DNA of 64,000 nt from Pararhodobacter zhoushanensis (GTDB lineage: Bacteria; Pseudomonadota; Alphaproteobacteria; Rhodobacterales; Rhodobacteraceae), in assembly GCF_025949695.1 (NCBI RefSeq), contig NZ_JAPDFL010000001.1:2607501-2671500 (forward strand), in the 5' to 3' direction. Both the position numbers and the translations under genes were made by a program. The notes under the pieces were generated by a model. It did no database searches, was not told the origin of the DNA, and saw only the letters and a list, made by a program, of their open reading frames with translations. This document shows, in pieces, positions 39,228-47,968 of this stretch. Within the stretch, counting starts at the first letter, position 1. Each line of letters opens with the position of its first letter.

Positions 39228-39348
39228 ACTGGTCTCCATCCGTGGTTTGAGCGCGCTGTCCTCAGCCCCCGGACGCATGGTTTTCCGACGTGGCAGGTCG
39301 CAGGCTTGTGGCGAGCCGTACCTCAGCGGCTCGTTGCAAGGAAATGCC

Positions 39349-39633
39349 ATGATCACCCGTTTCAAACCCGCAGCCGCCGCGCTGATCTTGACCGCCAGCT
39401 TTGCCCTGCCGCTTCCCGCGCAAGCGTGGAGCTGGCCGGCGTTTCCGGACTCTGGCGTCGATACCGAGACACAGGCCCGCATCGTGGCAAGTCTTGAACC
39501 GCAAGGATATCAGGTCTTTACCGTTGAACGCGAACGCGGCGGCTACGAGGTCAAGGCCGAGCGCGAAGGCCGGTTGTGGGAGCTGCGGCTGAACGCCGAT
39601 CTGACCGTGACACGCAGCGAACTGGATGACTGA
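39349..39633 (+). CDS. Small periplasmic PepSY-like protein
   Basis: A 94-residue protein with a Sec signal peptide (residues 1-26, ending PAQA) and a short mature part with the PepSY-like pattern 'GYQVFTVERERGGYEVKAER' then 'LRLNADLTVTRSELD'. AAGGAA lies 7 bases before the ATG. It overlaps the cytochrome b gene by 8 bases, so the two are probably coupled. PepSY domains are often attached to membrane electron carriers or inhibit proteases. Confidence 0.75.
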   Translation: MITRFKPAAAALILTASFALPLPAQAWSWPAFPDSGVDTETQARIVASLEPQGYQVFTVERERGGYEVKAEREGRLWELRLNADLTVTRSELDD

Positions 39634-40168
39634 GGCGGTCACGCACCGGGGCTGGGATCCCGTGGTGCGTGCCTTGCACGGGGCGCTGGCGCTGAGTTTT
39701 CTGGCCAATGCTGCGCTGATTGACCGCCACAGCCTGCTGCACCGCTGGATCGGCTACGGCATCGTGGCGCTGGTGCTTGCGCGGCTGGCGTGGGGAATGA
39801 TCGGCCCGCGCCACGCCCGCTTTGCCGATTTTCCGCCCGATCTGACCGCCGTCGCCGCGCAAATTCGCGACCTCGCGCTGGGGCGGCGGCGACAGCCTGT
39901 CGGCCACGCGCCGTTGCGGGCACTGATGGTCTGTAACCTGCTGGCGGTGATGCTGCTGTTGGGCCTGACCGGCTGGATCGTGACCCTGCCCGAGGCCACG
40001 CTGGGCCATGATCCCGAATGGGCGGAAGAGCTGCACGAACTGCTGTCTGGCTGGGCAGTGATCAGCGTGCTTGTTCATATCGTTGTGGTCGTGTTTCTAT
40101 CGTTGCGAACCCGCGTCACCCTGATCCGGGCCATGAAACCAAGGCGCAAGACCTTCCTTGATGAGTAA
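39626..40168 (+). CDS. Cytochrome b561-type di-heme membrane protein
   Basis: A 180-residue protein with four hydrophobic helices. Heme-ligand histidines are likely in 'RALHGALALSF', 'HSLLHRWIGYG', 'EELHELLSGW' and 'VLVHIVVVV'. It resembles the bacterial cytochrome b561 / Ni,Fe-hydrogenase b-subunit domain. It is sandwiched by 8-base overlaps between a PepSY-like protein and a membrane LuxR regulator. Probable role: transmembrane electron transfer to a periplasmic partner. Confidence 0.85.
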   Translation: MTEAVTHRGWDPVVRALHGALALSFLANAALIDRHSLLHRWIGYGIVALVLARLAWGMIGPRHARFADFPPDLTAVAAQIRDLALGRRRQPVGHAPLRALMVCNLLAVMLLLGLTGWIVTLPEATLGHDPEWAEELHELLSGWAVISVLVHIVVVVFLSLRTRVTLIRAMKPRRKTFLDE

Positions 40169-40712
40169 AATGCAGGCTTTTCCGACCGCCTCGCCGCGTC
40201 TGGTGCGCGCCATCGTCCTGCTGATTGCCCTGCAGGCGGCCTGCGCGGTGTTCTTCGCGCTGGATGTGATCGACGATCTGTCGGTTTATGGCCGGTTGGG
40301 GCTGGGGACCATTACCCTGCACCTGTGGGTTGAAGCCGCCGCCAGCCTCGCGCTGGTCGTGGCCATCGTGCTCGAGGTCCGGCTTGTGCTGTGGCTGCTG
40401 CGGCGGCAGGCGCTGATGGAGCACGACCTGCGGCTTGCCAGCTCGGCCGTGCAGGAAGTGGTGCTCGAGCATTTCGAGCTGTGGCGGTTGACCGGTGCCG
40501 AGCAGGACGTCGCCATGTTCATGGTCAAGGGCCAGTCAATTGCCGAGATCGCGGCGCTGCGCGGCTCGACCGAGGCGACGGTGAAAAGCCACCTCAACGC
40601 GATCTACCGCAAATCGGGCACCAGCGGGCGCCCGGATTTGTTGGCCTTGATCCTCGACAGCCTGATGGGGCGGGTGCCCGACCCGGCTGCCGAGGCGCCG
40701 CTCAGGACGTGA
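40161..40712 (+). CDS. Membrane-bound LuxR-family transcriptional regulator
   Basis: A 183-residue protein with two transmembrane helices (about residues 14-34 and 52-77), then a linker helix and a LuxR/GerE helix-turn-helix (about 110-175: 'LTGAEQDVAMFMVKGQSIAE', 'STEATVKSHLNAIYRKSG'). Both ends of the membrane hairpin lie in the cytoplasm, so the DNA-binding domain would be tethered to the inner membrane. No receiver or autoinducer domain is present. The ATG at 40161 overlaps the cytochrome b stop by 8 bases, tying it to the PepSY and cytochrome genes. It ends 11 bases inside the convergent amt gene. Confidence 0.8.
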   Translation: MSKMQAFPTASPRLVRAIVLLIALQAACAVFFALDVIDDLSVYGRLGLGTITLHLWVEAAASLALVVAIVLEVRLVLWLLRRQALMEHDLRLASSAVQEVVLEHFELWRLTGAEQDVAMFMVKGQSIAEIAALRGSTEATVKSHLNAIYRKSGTSGRPDLLALILDSLMGRVPDPAAEAPLRT

Positions 40713-41880
40713 TGTCGTAAGCCCGCTCGCCATGGACCATGATGTCCAGACCGCTTGTCTCGGTCTCGGCATCGACGCGCAGCGGCGTGACCAGCCCGAC
40801 CAGCTTGACCAGTGCGAAGGACACAACCACCGTCCAGACCCCGACAATCGCCAGTGCCCCCAGCTGCGCGGCCCATGCGCCGTGACCGAGCACCGCGATC
40901 ATGATCGTGCCAAAGATCCCGCCGACACCGTGGACGGCGAACACGTCCAGCGTATCGTCCAGTTTCAGCCGGTTGCGCAGCAGATTGACCGCTTCCTGAC
41001 ACAGGATGCCCGCCACGCCGCCAATCACCAGCGCCGCCACCGGCCCGACATAGCCCGAGGCCGGGGTGATCGACGCCAGACCCGCAATCGTGCCGGTGAC
41101 CAGACCGACCATCGAGGTGCGACCGAACTTGATGCGCTCCCACAGGCCCCAGGTGAGCGACGCTGCCGCCGCCGACAGATGCGTGACCGTGATCGCCATG
41201 GCCGCTTGCCCGTTCGCCGCCAGCGCCGAGCCGCCGTTGAAGCCGAACCAGCCGACCCACAGCATTGCCGCGCCCATCATTACCATGCCCGGCTGATGCG
41301 GCGGGGTGGTGCGGTGCAGGCGCGGCCCCAGCGCCAGTGCGATGACCAGCGCGGCCAGACCGGCGGTTTCGTGCACCACGATCCCGCCCGCAAAGTCGCG
41401 CGTGCCGATGGCGCCAAAGATCCCGCCATCCGACAGAAAGCCGCCGCCCCAGATCCAGTGCACGACCGGCGCATAGACCAGCAGCATCCACAGGGCCGAG
41501 AAGACCAACACAAAGCCGTAGCCGATGCGCTCGACATAGGCACCGACGATCAGCGCCGGGGTGATGATCGCGAAAGTCATCTGGAAGGTGAAGAACAACA
41601 CCTCGGGCACGGTGCCGCTGAGGCTGTCGGCATCGACGCCGGTCAGGAAGACCTTGCCCAGCCCGCCCCACAGCGCGTTCCCCTCGCCAAAGGCGATGGA
41701 GTAACCGAAGGCGAGCCAGAGCACCGACATCAGGCAAGCCAGCGAAAAGACATGCATGAACACGCTGAGCACGTTACGCGCCCGGACCAGCCCGCCGTAA
41801 AACAGCGCCAGCGCGGGCAGGGTCATGAACAGCACAAGGGCTGTGGCAGTGATCAGAAAGGCAGTATCGGCAGCGTTCAT
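40702..41880 (-). CDS. amt: Ammonium transporter (Amt/MEP/Rh family)
   Basis: A 392-residue protein with 11 hydrophobic helices. The twin pore histidines are in 'VVHETAG' and 'VFAVHGVGGI', and the signature 'GNALWGG', 'WGGGFLSDGG', 'WFGFNGGSA' is present. The C-terminus is short and cytoplasmic. Unlike the usual arrangement there is no glnK gene next to it. Expression is probably under nitrogen control via NtrC, whose gene lies 5 kb away; a candidate operator-like repeat lies upstream. Confidence 0.95.
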   Translation of the reverse strand: MNAADTAFLITATALVLFMTLPALALFYGGLVRARNVLSVFMHVFSLACLMSVLWLAFGYSIAFGEGNALWGGLGKVFLTGVDADSLSGTVPEVLFFTFQMTFAIITPALIVGAYVERIGYGFVLVFSALWMLLVYAPVVHWIWGGGFLSDGGIFGAIGTRDFAGGIVVHETAGLAALVIALALGPRLHRTTPPHQPGMVMMGAAMLWVGWFGFNGGSALAANGQAAMAITVTHLSAAAASLTWGLWERIKFGRTSMVGLVTGTIAGLASITPASGYVGPVAALVIGGVAGILCQEAVNLLRNRLKLDDTLDVFAVHGVGGIFGTIMIAVLGHGAWAAQLGALAIVGVWTVVVSFALVKLVGLVTPLRVDAETETSGLDIMVHGERAYDITS

Positions 41881-41952
41881 GGGGTTCCTCCGTGTCCTTG
41901 CTGCTCGTCAGAGCGTCAAAAGACTGGGTGGAAAAGCGCCATTCCGGCTGAT

Positions 41953-41980
41953 AAGCGCAATTTATGCACTCAAAGCGCAA
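41953..41980. promoter_or_regulatory. Direct repeat AAGCGCAA, twice at 20-base spacing, upstream of amt
   Basis: AAGCGCAA occurs at 41953-41960 and again at 41973-41980, exactly two helical turns apart, 73-100 bases upstream of the amt start. This suits cooperative binding by a regulator on one DNA face. It does not look like the enteric NtrC site. The remaining spacer 41881-42042 shows no clear -24/-12 promoter. Confidence 0.35.
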
Positions 41981-42042
41981 ACTGCGGGCCAATGGGTCGA
42001 ATATTGACCTGTCGTGCCGGGATAATAAGCGAAACTGAAACG

Positions 42043-42528
42043 CTAGATGGCGCTCATGAGCAACCGCAGGGCATGCGCGACCGACGCCTGCCGCACATTT
42101 GCGCGGCCCCGTGGGCCGAATTCGACGGTCTCAACCCGGCAGCTGCCGTTTTTCCGGGCAATCCCGAAACAGACACGGCCCTCCGGCTTGTGCTCAGAGC
42201 CGCCCGGCCCGGCAATTCCGGTGATCGACACGGCCAGATCGACAGGCGCATGGGCCAGCACCCCCAACGCCATTTCGCGCGCAACCTCTTCGCTGACCGC
42301 GCCGTGGGCCTCAAGCGTCTCGACCTTCACGCCCAGCATCTCGCGCTTGGCGGTGTTGGAGTAGGTGACAAAGCCACGCTCGACCACATCCGAGGAGCCG
42401 GCAATATCCGTCAGCGCCCCGGCCACCAGCCCGCCTGTGCAGCTTTCCGCCGTGGCGATGGTCAGGCCGGCAGCGCGGGCGGCGGCCAGTACCTGCTCGG
42501 CCAGTCCCTGTTCGGCCAGCGCGGTCAC
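42043..42528 (-). CDS. CinA-family nicotinamide-nucleotide amidohydrolase (PncC)
   Basis: A 161-residue single-domain CinA protein that deamidates NMN to nicotinate mononucleotide in pyridine nucleotide recycling. Signature motifs: 'ATAESCTGGLVAGALTDIAG', 'ERGFVTYSN' and 'VSITGIAGPGG'. The start codon is GTG at 42528, overlapping the pgpA stop (GTGA). Third gene of ispDF-pgpA-cinA. Confidence 0.94.
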   Translation of the reverse strand: MTALAEQGLAEQVLAAARAAGLTIATAESCTGGLVAGALTDIAGSSDVVERGFVTYSNTAKREMLGVKVETLEAHGAVSEEVAREMALGVLAHAPVDLAVSITGIAGPGGSEHKPEGRVCFGIARKNGSCRVETVEFGPRGRANVRQASVAHALRLLMSAI

Positions 42529-43019
42529 ATCAAGAGCCCATGTGCCGCGCCCGCGGCGACGATCACGGCGACACCGGCAAACAGCCCGGCCAGCAGGTCA
42601 TCAAGCATCACACCCTGCCAATCGGCGCGGCGGTCGGCGCGACCGATGATCCACGGCTTCCAGATATCGAACAGGCGGAAGAACACGAAAGCAGCGACCC
42701 AGCCGGGGTAGGGCATCCAGTCGTCCCAGCCACGCCACCAGAAGGCGACAGCGGGGAAGAGAAGGGCGATCCACTGACCGGCGACCTCATCAATCACGAT
42801 CTCGGACGGGTCTGCACCGGGCCGGTCGCGCAGCTCGGCATGGCAGGACCAGAACCCGGCGAGAATCGCCGCGACGGTCGCCGCGGCCAGCACCGGCGCG
42901 CCGAGATAGCGGTCAATGACCAGCCCGATGGCCAGCGCCCCCGCCGAACCCCAGGTGCCGGGTGCAGGGCGCAGAAGGCCAAGGCCGAAGCCGATGGAGG
43001 TCAGGCGGGCAAGGGTCAT
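42525..43019 (-). CDS. pgpA: Phosphatidylglycerophosphatase A
   Basis: A 164-residue membrane enzyme removing the phosphate of phosphatidylglycerophosphate. Family features: '[15 protein letters not shown]' and '[14 protein letters not shown]' with the acidic metal-binding residues, then '[11 protein letters not shown]' and '[14 protein letters not shown]'. It starts inside the ispDF stop (ATGA) and overlaps the cinA start. Confidence 0.94.
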   Translation of the reverse strand: MTLARLTSIGFGLGLLRPAPGTWGSAGALAIGLVIDRYLGAPVLAAATVAAILAGFWSCHAELRDRPGADPSEIVIDEVAGQWIALLFPAVAFWWRGWDDWMPYPGWVAAFVFFRLFDIWKPWIIGRADRRADWQGVMLDDLLAGLFAGVAVIVAAGAAHGLLM

Positions 43020-44185
43020 GATTTCACCAGGGTTGCGGTGGCAATAGAGGCAATGCCTTCCTCGCGACCGGTAAAACCCAGCCGTTCCGAGGTTGTGGCC
43101 TTGACCGAGACGCGCTCGACCTCGATCTGCATGATCTCGGCCAGCATCGCGCGCATCGACTCGGCATGCGGTCCGATCTTGGGCAGTTCGCAGATCAGCG
43201 TGACATCGCAATTGCTGATCGCAAAGCCCTTGGCGCGGGCCAGATCGGCGGCGTGGCGCAAGAAGATATGGCTCTCGGCGCCTTTCCACTGTGGGTCGGA
43301 CGGCGGGAAGTGGCGGCCAATATCCCCCTCGGCCATGGCCCCATACAGCGCATCGGTCAGGGCGTGCATGCCGACATCGGCATCCGAATGACCAAGCAGG
43401 GCCTTGTCATGGGGAACCTTGATGCCGCAAATCCAGCAATGATCGCCTTCTGTGAACGCGTGCACATCGAAGCCGTTGCCGAGGCGAATGTCCATTGTCT
43501 GACTTTCAGTTTTCCGGTGGGCGATCAAGATCTGCTCGGCGCGCTGGAAATCGGCAGGATAGGTGAGCTTGATATTCGCTTCACTCCCCTGCGTGATCCA
43601 CACGTCCATCCCGGCAGCCTGCGCGATGGCGACGTCGTCAGCGGCTTCCTCGGGGTGGGCGCGGTAGGCGGCCAGCAAGGCGGGAAAGTCGAAGCCTTGC
43701 GGTGTTTGCGCCCGGTACAACCCGTCCCGAGGCTGCGTTCCCGCCACCTTGCCCGCCGCGCCGCGCCACAAGGCGTCGGTTACGGGCAGGGCCGGGGCGG
43801 CGGCGGGATGGGTTTTGAGGGCCTCAAGCACCGCGTCGATCTGCGCGACCTCAATCAAAGGCCGCGCGCCGTCATGGATCAGCACGCGCGCCGGGGCATC
43901 GGTAGCGAGCATCTCCAGCGCTGCGCGCACCGACTCGGTTCGTGTGACGCCGCCATGGACCAGTTGCAGGCCGAAAGGCTCGGCGCGCGCGTGGTCATCG
44001 GGGTGAATGACCAGAAGGATCCGCTCCAACCCCGCCGCGCGAAACGCGGCAACGGTATGCGCCAGCACCGGCTGACCGGCCAGATCGCGCCATTGTTTGG
44101 GCAAATCACCGCCCATCCGGCTGCCGCGACCGGCGGCGACCAGAATAACGGCTGTATCAAAGGACATCGGGCTGACAAAGGACAT
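43016..44185 (-). CDS. ispDF: Bifunctional IspD/IspF enzyme of the MEP isoprenoid pathway
   Basis: A 389-residue fusion. Residues 1-222 are 2-C-methyl-D-erythritol 4-phosphate cytidylyltransferase ('[20 protein letters not shown]', '[11 protein letters not shown]', 'QTPQGF'). Residues about 230-389 are MECDP synthase ('[11 protein letters not shown]', '[19 protein letters not shown]', '[18 protein letters not shown]'). IspDF fusions are frequent in alphaproteobacteria. The third enzyme (IspE), normally acting between these two steps, is not in the window; IspG is at 57687-58811. First gene of ispDF-pgpA-cinA, divergent from dusB. Confidence 0.96.
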   Translation of the reverse strand: MSFVSPMSFDTAVILVAAGRGSRMGGDLPKQWRDLAGQPVLAHTVAAFRAAGLERILLVIHPDDHARAEPFGLQLVHGGVTRTESVRAALEMLATDAPARVLIHDGARPLIEVAQIDAVLEALKTHPAAAPALPVTDALWRGAAGKVAGTQPRDGLYRAQTPQGFDFPALLAAYRAHPEEAADDVAIAQAAGMDVWITQGSEANIKLTYPADFQRAEQILIAHRKTESQTMDIRLGNGFDVHAFTEGDHCWICGIKVPHDKALLGHSDADVGMHALTDALYGAMAEGDIGRHFPPSDPQWKGAESHIFLRHAADLARAKGFAISNCDVTLICELPKIGPHAESMRAMLAEIMQIEVERVSVKATTSERLGFTGREEGIASIATATLVKS

Positions 44186-44395
44186 GCCACCGGATTAGGC
44201 GAAGGTGTATGGCGCTGCAAGGCCAAGTCACCGTGCCGCTGCGCGAATAACGCCTAATTATCGGGCGATTGGAGTTGATAGATGCATACTAAAGACGCGA
44301 AAGATGAAAGACTGGGCAAAACTGTAGGCACTTGCCTTTCCGACCAGCCAATCTGCGCGCTATATGAGCACGAAATCTCTGCCGCACAGGGGCCT

Positions 44396-45385
44396 ATGAC
44401 ATCTGCCGCTTTCCCTGTTGACCTGCATCCGCCCGTTGTTCTGGCGCCCATGTCGGGAATTACTGACCTGCCTTTCCGGCAGGCGGTTGCCGGATTCGGC
44501 GCAGGTCTGTTGGTCAGCGAGATGATTGCCTCGGGTGAAATGGTCACGGCACGGCCCTCGCGCCGTGCAGCCTCGCGGGCGCGGGCCGAGGTGGATGACC
44601 GAATTCCCACTGCCGTACAGCTGGCCGGACGCACGCCCGAGGCCATGGCCGAAGCCGCGCGCATCGCCGAAGGGCAGGGCGCGCCGCTGATCGATATCAA
44701 TATGGGGTGCCCGGCCAAGAAGGTTGTCGGCGGGGCGGCAGGCTCGGCGCTGATGCGCGAGCCGGATCTGGCGCTGTCGCTGATCGACGCGGTTGTCGGC
44801 GCGGTCTCGGTTCCGGTTACGCTGAAGATGCGGCTGGGGTGGGACAGTGACTGCCTGAACGCGGCGTCCATCGCCGCGCGGGCCGAGGCGGCGGGCGTGC
44901 AGATGATCACCATCCACGGCCGCACCCGCGCACAGTTCTATACCGGGCAGGCCGACTGGCAGGCGATCCGCGCGGTGACCGAGGCGACAAGCGTGCCGGT
45001 GATCGTCAATGGCGACATCGACGGCCCCGCCGCCGCCCGCCGCGCGCTGGCCCAATCGGGGGCGGCCGGGATCATGGTGGGGCGCGCCGCGCAAGGCCGT
45101 CCGTGGCTTTTGGCGCAGATCGGGGCGGCGCTGTATGGCACCCCTGCGCCCTTGGTGCCGCAAGCAGCCGCGCTGGTCGAGCTGGTAGCGACGCATTACG
45201 ACGCGATGCTGAGCTTTTACGGACGCGATCTGGGCATCCGCATCGCGCGCAAGCATCTGGGTTGGTACATCGACGCGGCGCAGGGCCCGGCAGAGCTGCG
45301 GGCGCGGCTGATGCGCGAAAGCGACCCGGCTGCGGTGATCGCCGCGCTGCCCGATGCGCTTGCCCCAACAAAGGCCGCAGCATGA
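44396..45385 (+). CDS. dusB: tRNA-dihydrouridine synthase DusB (NifR3)
   Basis: A 329-residue FMN-dependent enzyme reducing uridine 17/20-type positions in tRNA. 'PVVLAPMSGITDLPFRQAV' binds FMN; Cys in 'INMGCPAKKVVGG' is the proton donor; 'VPVTLKMRLGWD' and 'ITIHGRTRAQFYTGQADW' follow. In Rhodobacter the gene is called nifR3 and lies before ntrBC in the same operon, as here. The start at 44396 follows AGGGG; the longer frame upstream has no support. It overlaps ntrB by 4 bases. Confidence 0.96.
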   Translation: MTSAAFPVDLHPPVVLAPMSGITDLPFRQAVAGFGAGLLVSEMIASGEMVTARPSRRAASRARAEVDDRIPTAVQLAGRTPEAMAEAARIAEGQGAPLIDINMGCPAKKVVGGAAGSALMREPDLALSLIDAVVGAVSVPVTLKMRLGWDSDCLNAASIAARAEAAGVQMITIHGRTRAQFYTGQADWQAIRAVTEATSVPVIVNGDIDGPAAARRALAQSGAAGIMVGRAAQGRPWLLAQIGAALYGTPAPLVPQAAALVELVATHYDAMLSFYGRDLGIRIARKHLGWYIDAAQGPAELRARLMRESDPAAVIAALPDALAPTKAAA

Positions 45386-46485
45386 CGACAGACCCCGCTC
45401 AAGTACCGGTCCCGGGGGCGATCTTTTCGGCCTTGCCGATTCCCGCCTTCATGATCGGTGTGCGCGACGGGGATGAGATTATCCTCGACTGCAATCCGGC
45501 AGCCGAGCAGTTTCTGTCGGCCTCGGCCCCCATCCTGCGCGGGGCTGTCGCCACCGACCGGCTTTATATCGACGCCCCGATGGAAGAGGCGATGGCCCGC
45601 GCCCGCCACAACCGCGCGCCGATCTTCATCAATGATTGCGATGTCAGCACCAGCGACAAACCATCGGTCCTGTGCACCATCCAGATCGCGCCGATGAATG
45701 ATCCGGCTGACACGCTGCTCTTGCTGGTCACCCCGCGCGACATCGCCGGGCGGCTGGGGCGCACGCGGGTGGTCAAGGCGGCGGCGAAATCGGCCATCGG
45801 CATGTCCGAGATGCTGGCGCATGAGATCAAGAACCCGCTGGCCGGTATCGCCGGCGCGGCACAGCTGCTGTCGATGGGGCTGAACGCGGCGGACCGCGAA
45901 CTGACCGATCTGATCGTCGCCGAGACGCGGCGGATCGTGAAGCTGCTCGATCAGGTCGAACAATTCGGCGATCAGCGCCCGCCGGATCGCAAGCCGATCA
46001 ATATCCATGACGTGCTCGAGCGCGCGCGCCGGTCGGCGACGGTCAGCTTTGGCGCGCATATGCAACTGAGCGATGACTACGATCCGTCGCTCCCCGACGT
46101 CTGGGCCGACCCCGACCAGTTGCAGCAGGTGTTTCTGAACCTGATCAAGAATGCGTCCGAAGCCCAGCCTCAGGGCGGCAAGATCCGCATCCACACCTAT
46201 TTCGAGCGCGGCCTGCAGGTTGCAGGCCATGACGAGCGGCGCGTGGCCCTCCCGCTGCATGTTGAAATCATCGACGATGGCCCCGGCCTGCTTCCGGCCA
46301 TCGCCGAGAATATCTTCGAGCCTTTCGTATCGGGCCGTGAAAACGGCACCGGGCTGGGGCTGGCGCTGGTCTCGAAGATCATCGCCGCGCATGAGGGCTG
46401 GATCGAGGTCAAGTCACGCCCCGGCCAGACCATCTTTCGGGTGTCGCTGCCAATGGCCCCCACCACAACCAAGGAGACCCGCTGA
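45382..46485 (+). CDS. ntrB: Nitrogen regulation histidine kinase NtrB (GlnL)
   Basis: A 367-residue cytoplasmic sensor kinase. A PAS domain (about residues 15-110) is followed by the dimerisation and phosphoacceptor helix with His147 in '[12 protein letters not shown]', and the ATP-binding domain ('[13 protein letters not shown]', 'DDGPGLLPA', '[12 protein letters not shown]'). It phosphorylates NtrC when PII signals nitrogen shortage. It overlaps dusB (ATGA) and shares one base with ntrC. Confidence 0.96.
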   Translation: MTTDPAQVPVPGAIFSALPIPAFMIGVRDGDEIILDCNPAAEQFLSASAPILRGAVATDRLYIDAPMEEAMARARHNRAPIFINDCDVSTSDKPSVLCTIQIAPMNDPADTLLLLVTPRDIAGRLGRTRVVKAAAKSAIGMSEMLAHEIKNPLAGIAGAAQLLSMGLNAADRELTDLIVAETRRIVKLLDQVEQFGDQRPPDRKPINIHDVLERARRSATVSFGAHMQLSDDYDPSLPDVWADPDQLQQVFLNLIKNASEAQPQGGKIRIHTYFERGLQVAGHDERRVALPLHVEIIDDGPGLLPAIAENIFEPFVSGRENGTGLGLALVSKIIAAHEGWIEVKSRPGQTIFRVSLPMAPTTTKETR

Positions 46486-47885
46486 TGGATGGAACCGTCC
46501 TCGTCGCTGATGACGACCGCACGATCCGCACCGTGCTGACCCAGGCGCTGACGCGCGCCGGGTGCCGGGTTCACGCCACGTCCAGCCTGACCACGCTGTT
46601 GCGTTGGGTCGAAGAGGGCAAGGGCGATCTGGTGGTGACCGATGTGATGATGCCGGATGGCAACGGCATCGAGATGTTGCCGCGCATCAAGACCCTGCGC
46701 CCGGGGCTGCCGGTGATCGTGATCTCGGCGCAGAACACCATCATGACCGCCATTCAGGCAACCGAGGCCGAGGCCTGGGATTACCTGCCCAAACCGTTCG
46801 ATCTGCCCGACCTGCTGTCGCGGGCGGGCAAGGCGATGGAAAGTTCGCGTCGCGGGGTGCGCGCCCCGGCGCCGTCACAGACCCCGGCACCGATTTCCCT
46901 GCCCGAGCCTTCGGCCGCCGAAGACCTGCCGCTGGTCGGGCGGACACCCTCGATGCAGGCGCTGTACCGGCTGGTCGCACGGGTGATGAACGCCGAGCTT
47001 CCGGCACTGATCACCGGCGAATCCGGCACCGGCAAGTCGCTGATTGCGCGGGCGCTGCATGATTTCTCGGATCGTCGGGCGCAGCCGTTCGTGCTGGCCT
47101 CGGCGCAGGATTTCGGCACCGATCAGGGCAGTTCGGGCGCGGCGCTGATGGCGCGCGCACGCGGCGGCTCGCTGGTCATCGACGGGTTGGGCGATCTGGA
47201 CGGCCCGGCGCAGGCGCGTCTGGTGCGTCTGCTTGATGCGCTGCCTGCCGACGGCCCGCGTATCATCGCCATCGCCGATGGCAGCCTGACCGGCGCGCTG
47301 GAGTCGGGCCTGTTCCGCCATGACCTCTATTACCGGCTGTCCGGCGTGACGCTGCATGTGCCGCCCCTGCGCGAACGGATCGAGGATATTCCGCTGCTGG
47401 CCGAGCATTTCCTCGCCCGCGCCGCCCGCGAAGGCGGCAACCCGCGCCGTCTGTCGGCCTCGGCGCTGGAACTGGTGCGTCAGTACCGCTGGCCCGGCAA
47501 CGTGCGTCAGCTCGAAAACGTGATCCGGCGGCTGGTGATCACCGGGCAAGAGCCTGATATCACCCGGGCCGAGATGGAATCGGCGCTCAACGCCCACCCC
47601 GCCACCTCGCCAGCTGGCGAATCGACCGAAGCGGGGACCTTGGCCGAGTCCGTGGCCCGTCATGTGCGTCGCTACTTCGAGTTGCACGGTGCCGACCTGC
47701 CGCCACCGGGGGTCTACCAGCGCATCCTGCGCGAAGTCGAAGCGCCGCTGATTGATATCGCCCTGGAATACACGGGCGGAAATCAGGCACGCTGTGCTGA
47801 TTTGCTGGGTATCAACCGAAACACGCTGCGAAAGAAGACAAACGAGCTGGATATTCGCGTGACACGGCGGCGCAAATTGATGTAG
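46485..47885 (+). CDS. ntrC: Response regulator NtrC, Rhodobacter type without the GAFTGA loop
   Basis: A 466-residue regulator. Receiver domain with phosphoacceptor Asp53 ('[10 protein letters not shown]'), AAA+ domain with Walker A GESGTGKS (178-185), and a C-terminal Fis-type helix-turn-helix ('[20 protein letters not shown]'). Where sigma-54 activators have 'GAFTGA', this protein has '[14 protein letters not shown]', so the loop that contacts sigma-54 is missing. R. capsulatus NtrC is known to lack this loop and to activate sigma-70 RNA polymerase; the same is expected here. Target genes probably include amt and glnB-type genes. Confidence 0.96.
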   Translation: MDGTVLVADDDRTIRTVLTQALTRAGCRVHATSSLTTLLRWVEEGKGDLVVTDVMMPDGNGIEMLPRIKTLRPGLPVIVISAQNTIMTAIQATEAEAWDYLPKPFDLPDLLSRAGKAMESSRRGVRAPAPSQTPAPISLPEPSAAEDLPLVGRTPSMQALYRLVARVMNAELPALITGESGTGKSLIARALHDFSDRRAQPFVLASAQDFGTDQGSSGAALMARARGGSLVIDGLGDLDGPAQARLVRLLDALPADGPRIIAIADGSLTGALESGLFRHDLYYRLSGVTLHVPPLRERIEDIPLLAEHFLARAAREGGNPRRLSASALELVRQYRWPGNVRQLENVIRRLVITGQEPDITRAEMESALNAHPATSPAGESTEAGTLAESVARHVRRYFELHGADLPPPGVYQRILREVEAPLIDIALEYTGGNQARCADLLGINRNTLRKKTNELDIRVTRRRKLM

Positions 47886-47968
47886 TCAGGCAACAGGGCG
47901 TGGCCTAAGTGCCGCACCTGCTGACCTTATACCGCGTTGTTGCCGCCCGTGTTGCCTGAATCTCGTCC

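Noticed and set aside
41881..42042. Sigma-54 (-24/-12) promoter for amt
   Set aside because: Searched for TGGCAC-N5-TTGC on the minus strand; only TGGCGC without a proper partner was found. NtrC here also lacks the sigma-54 loop.
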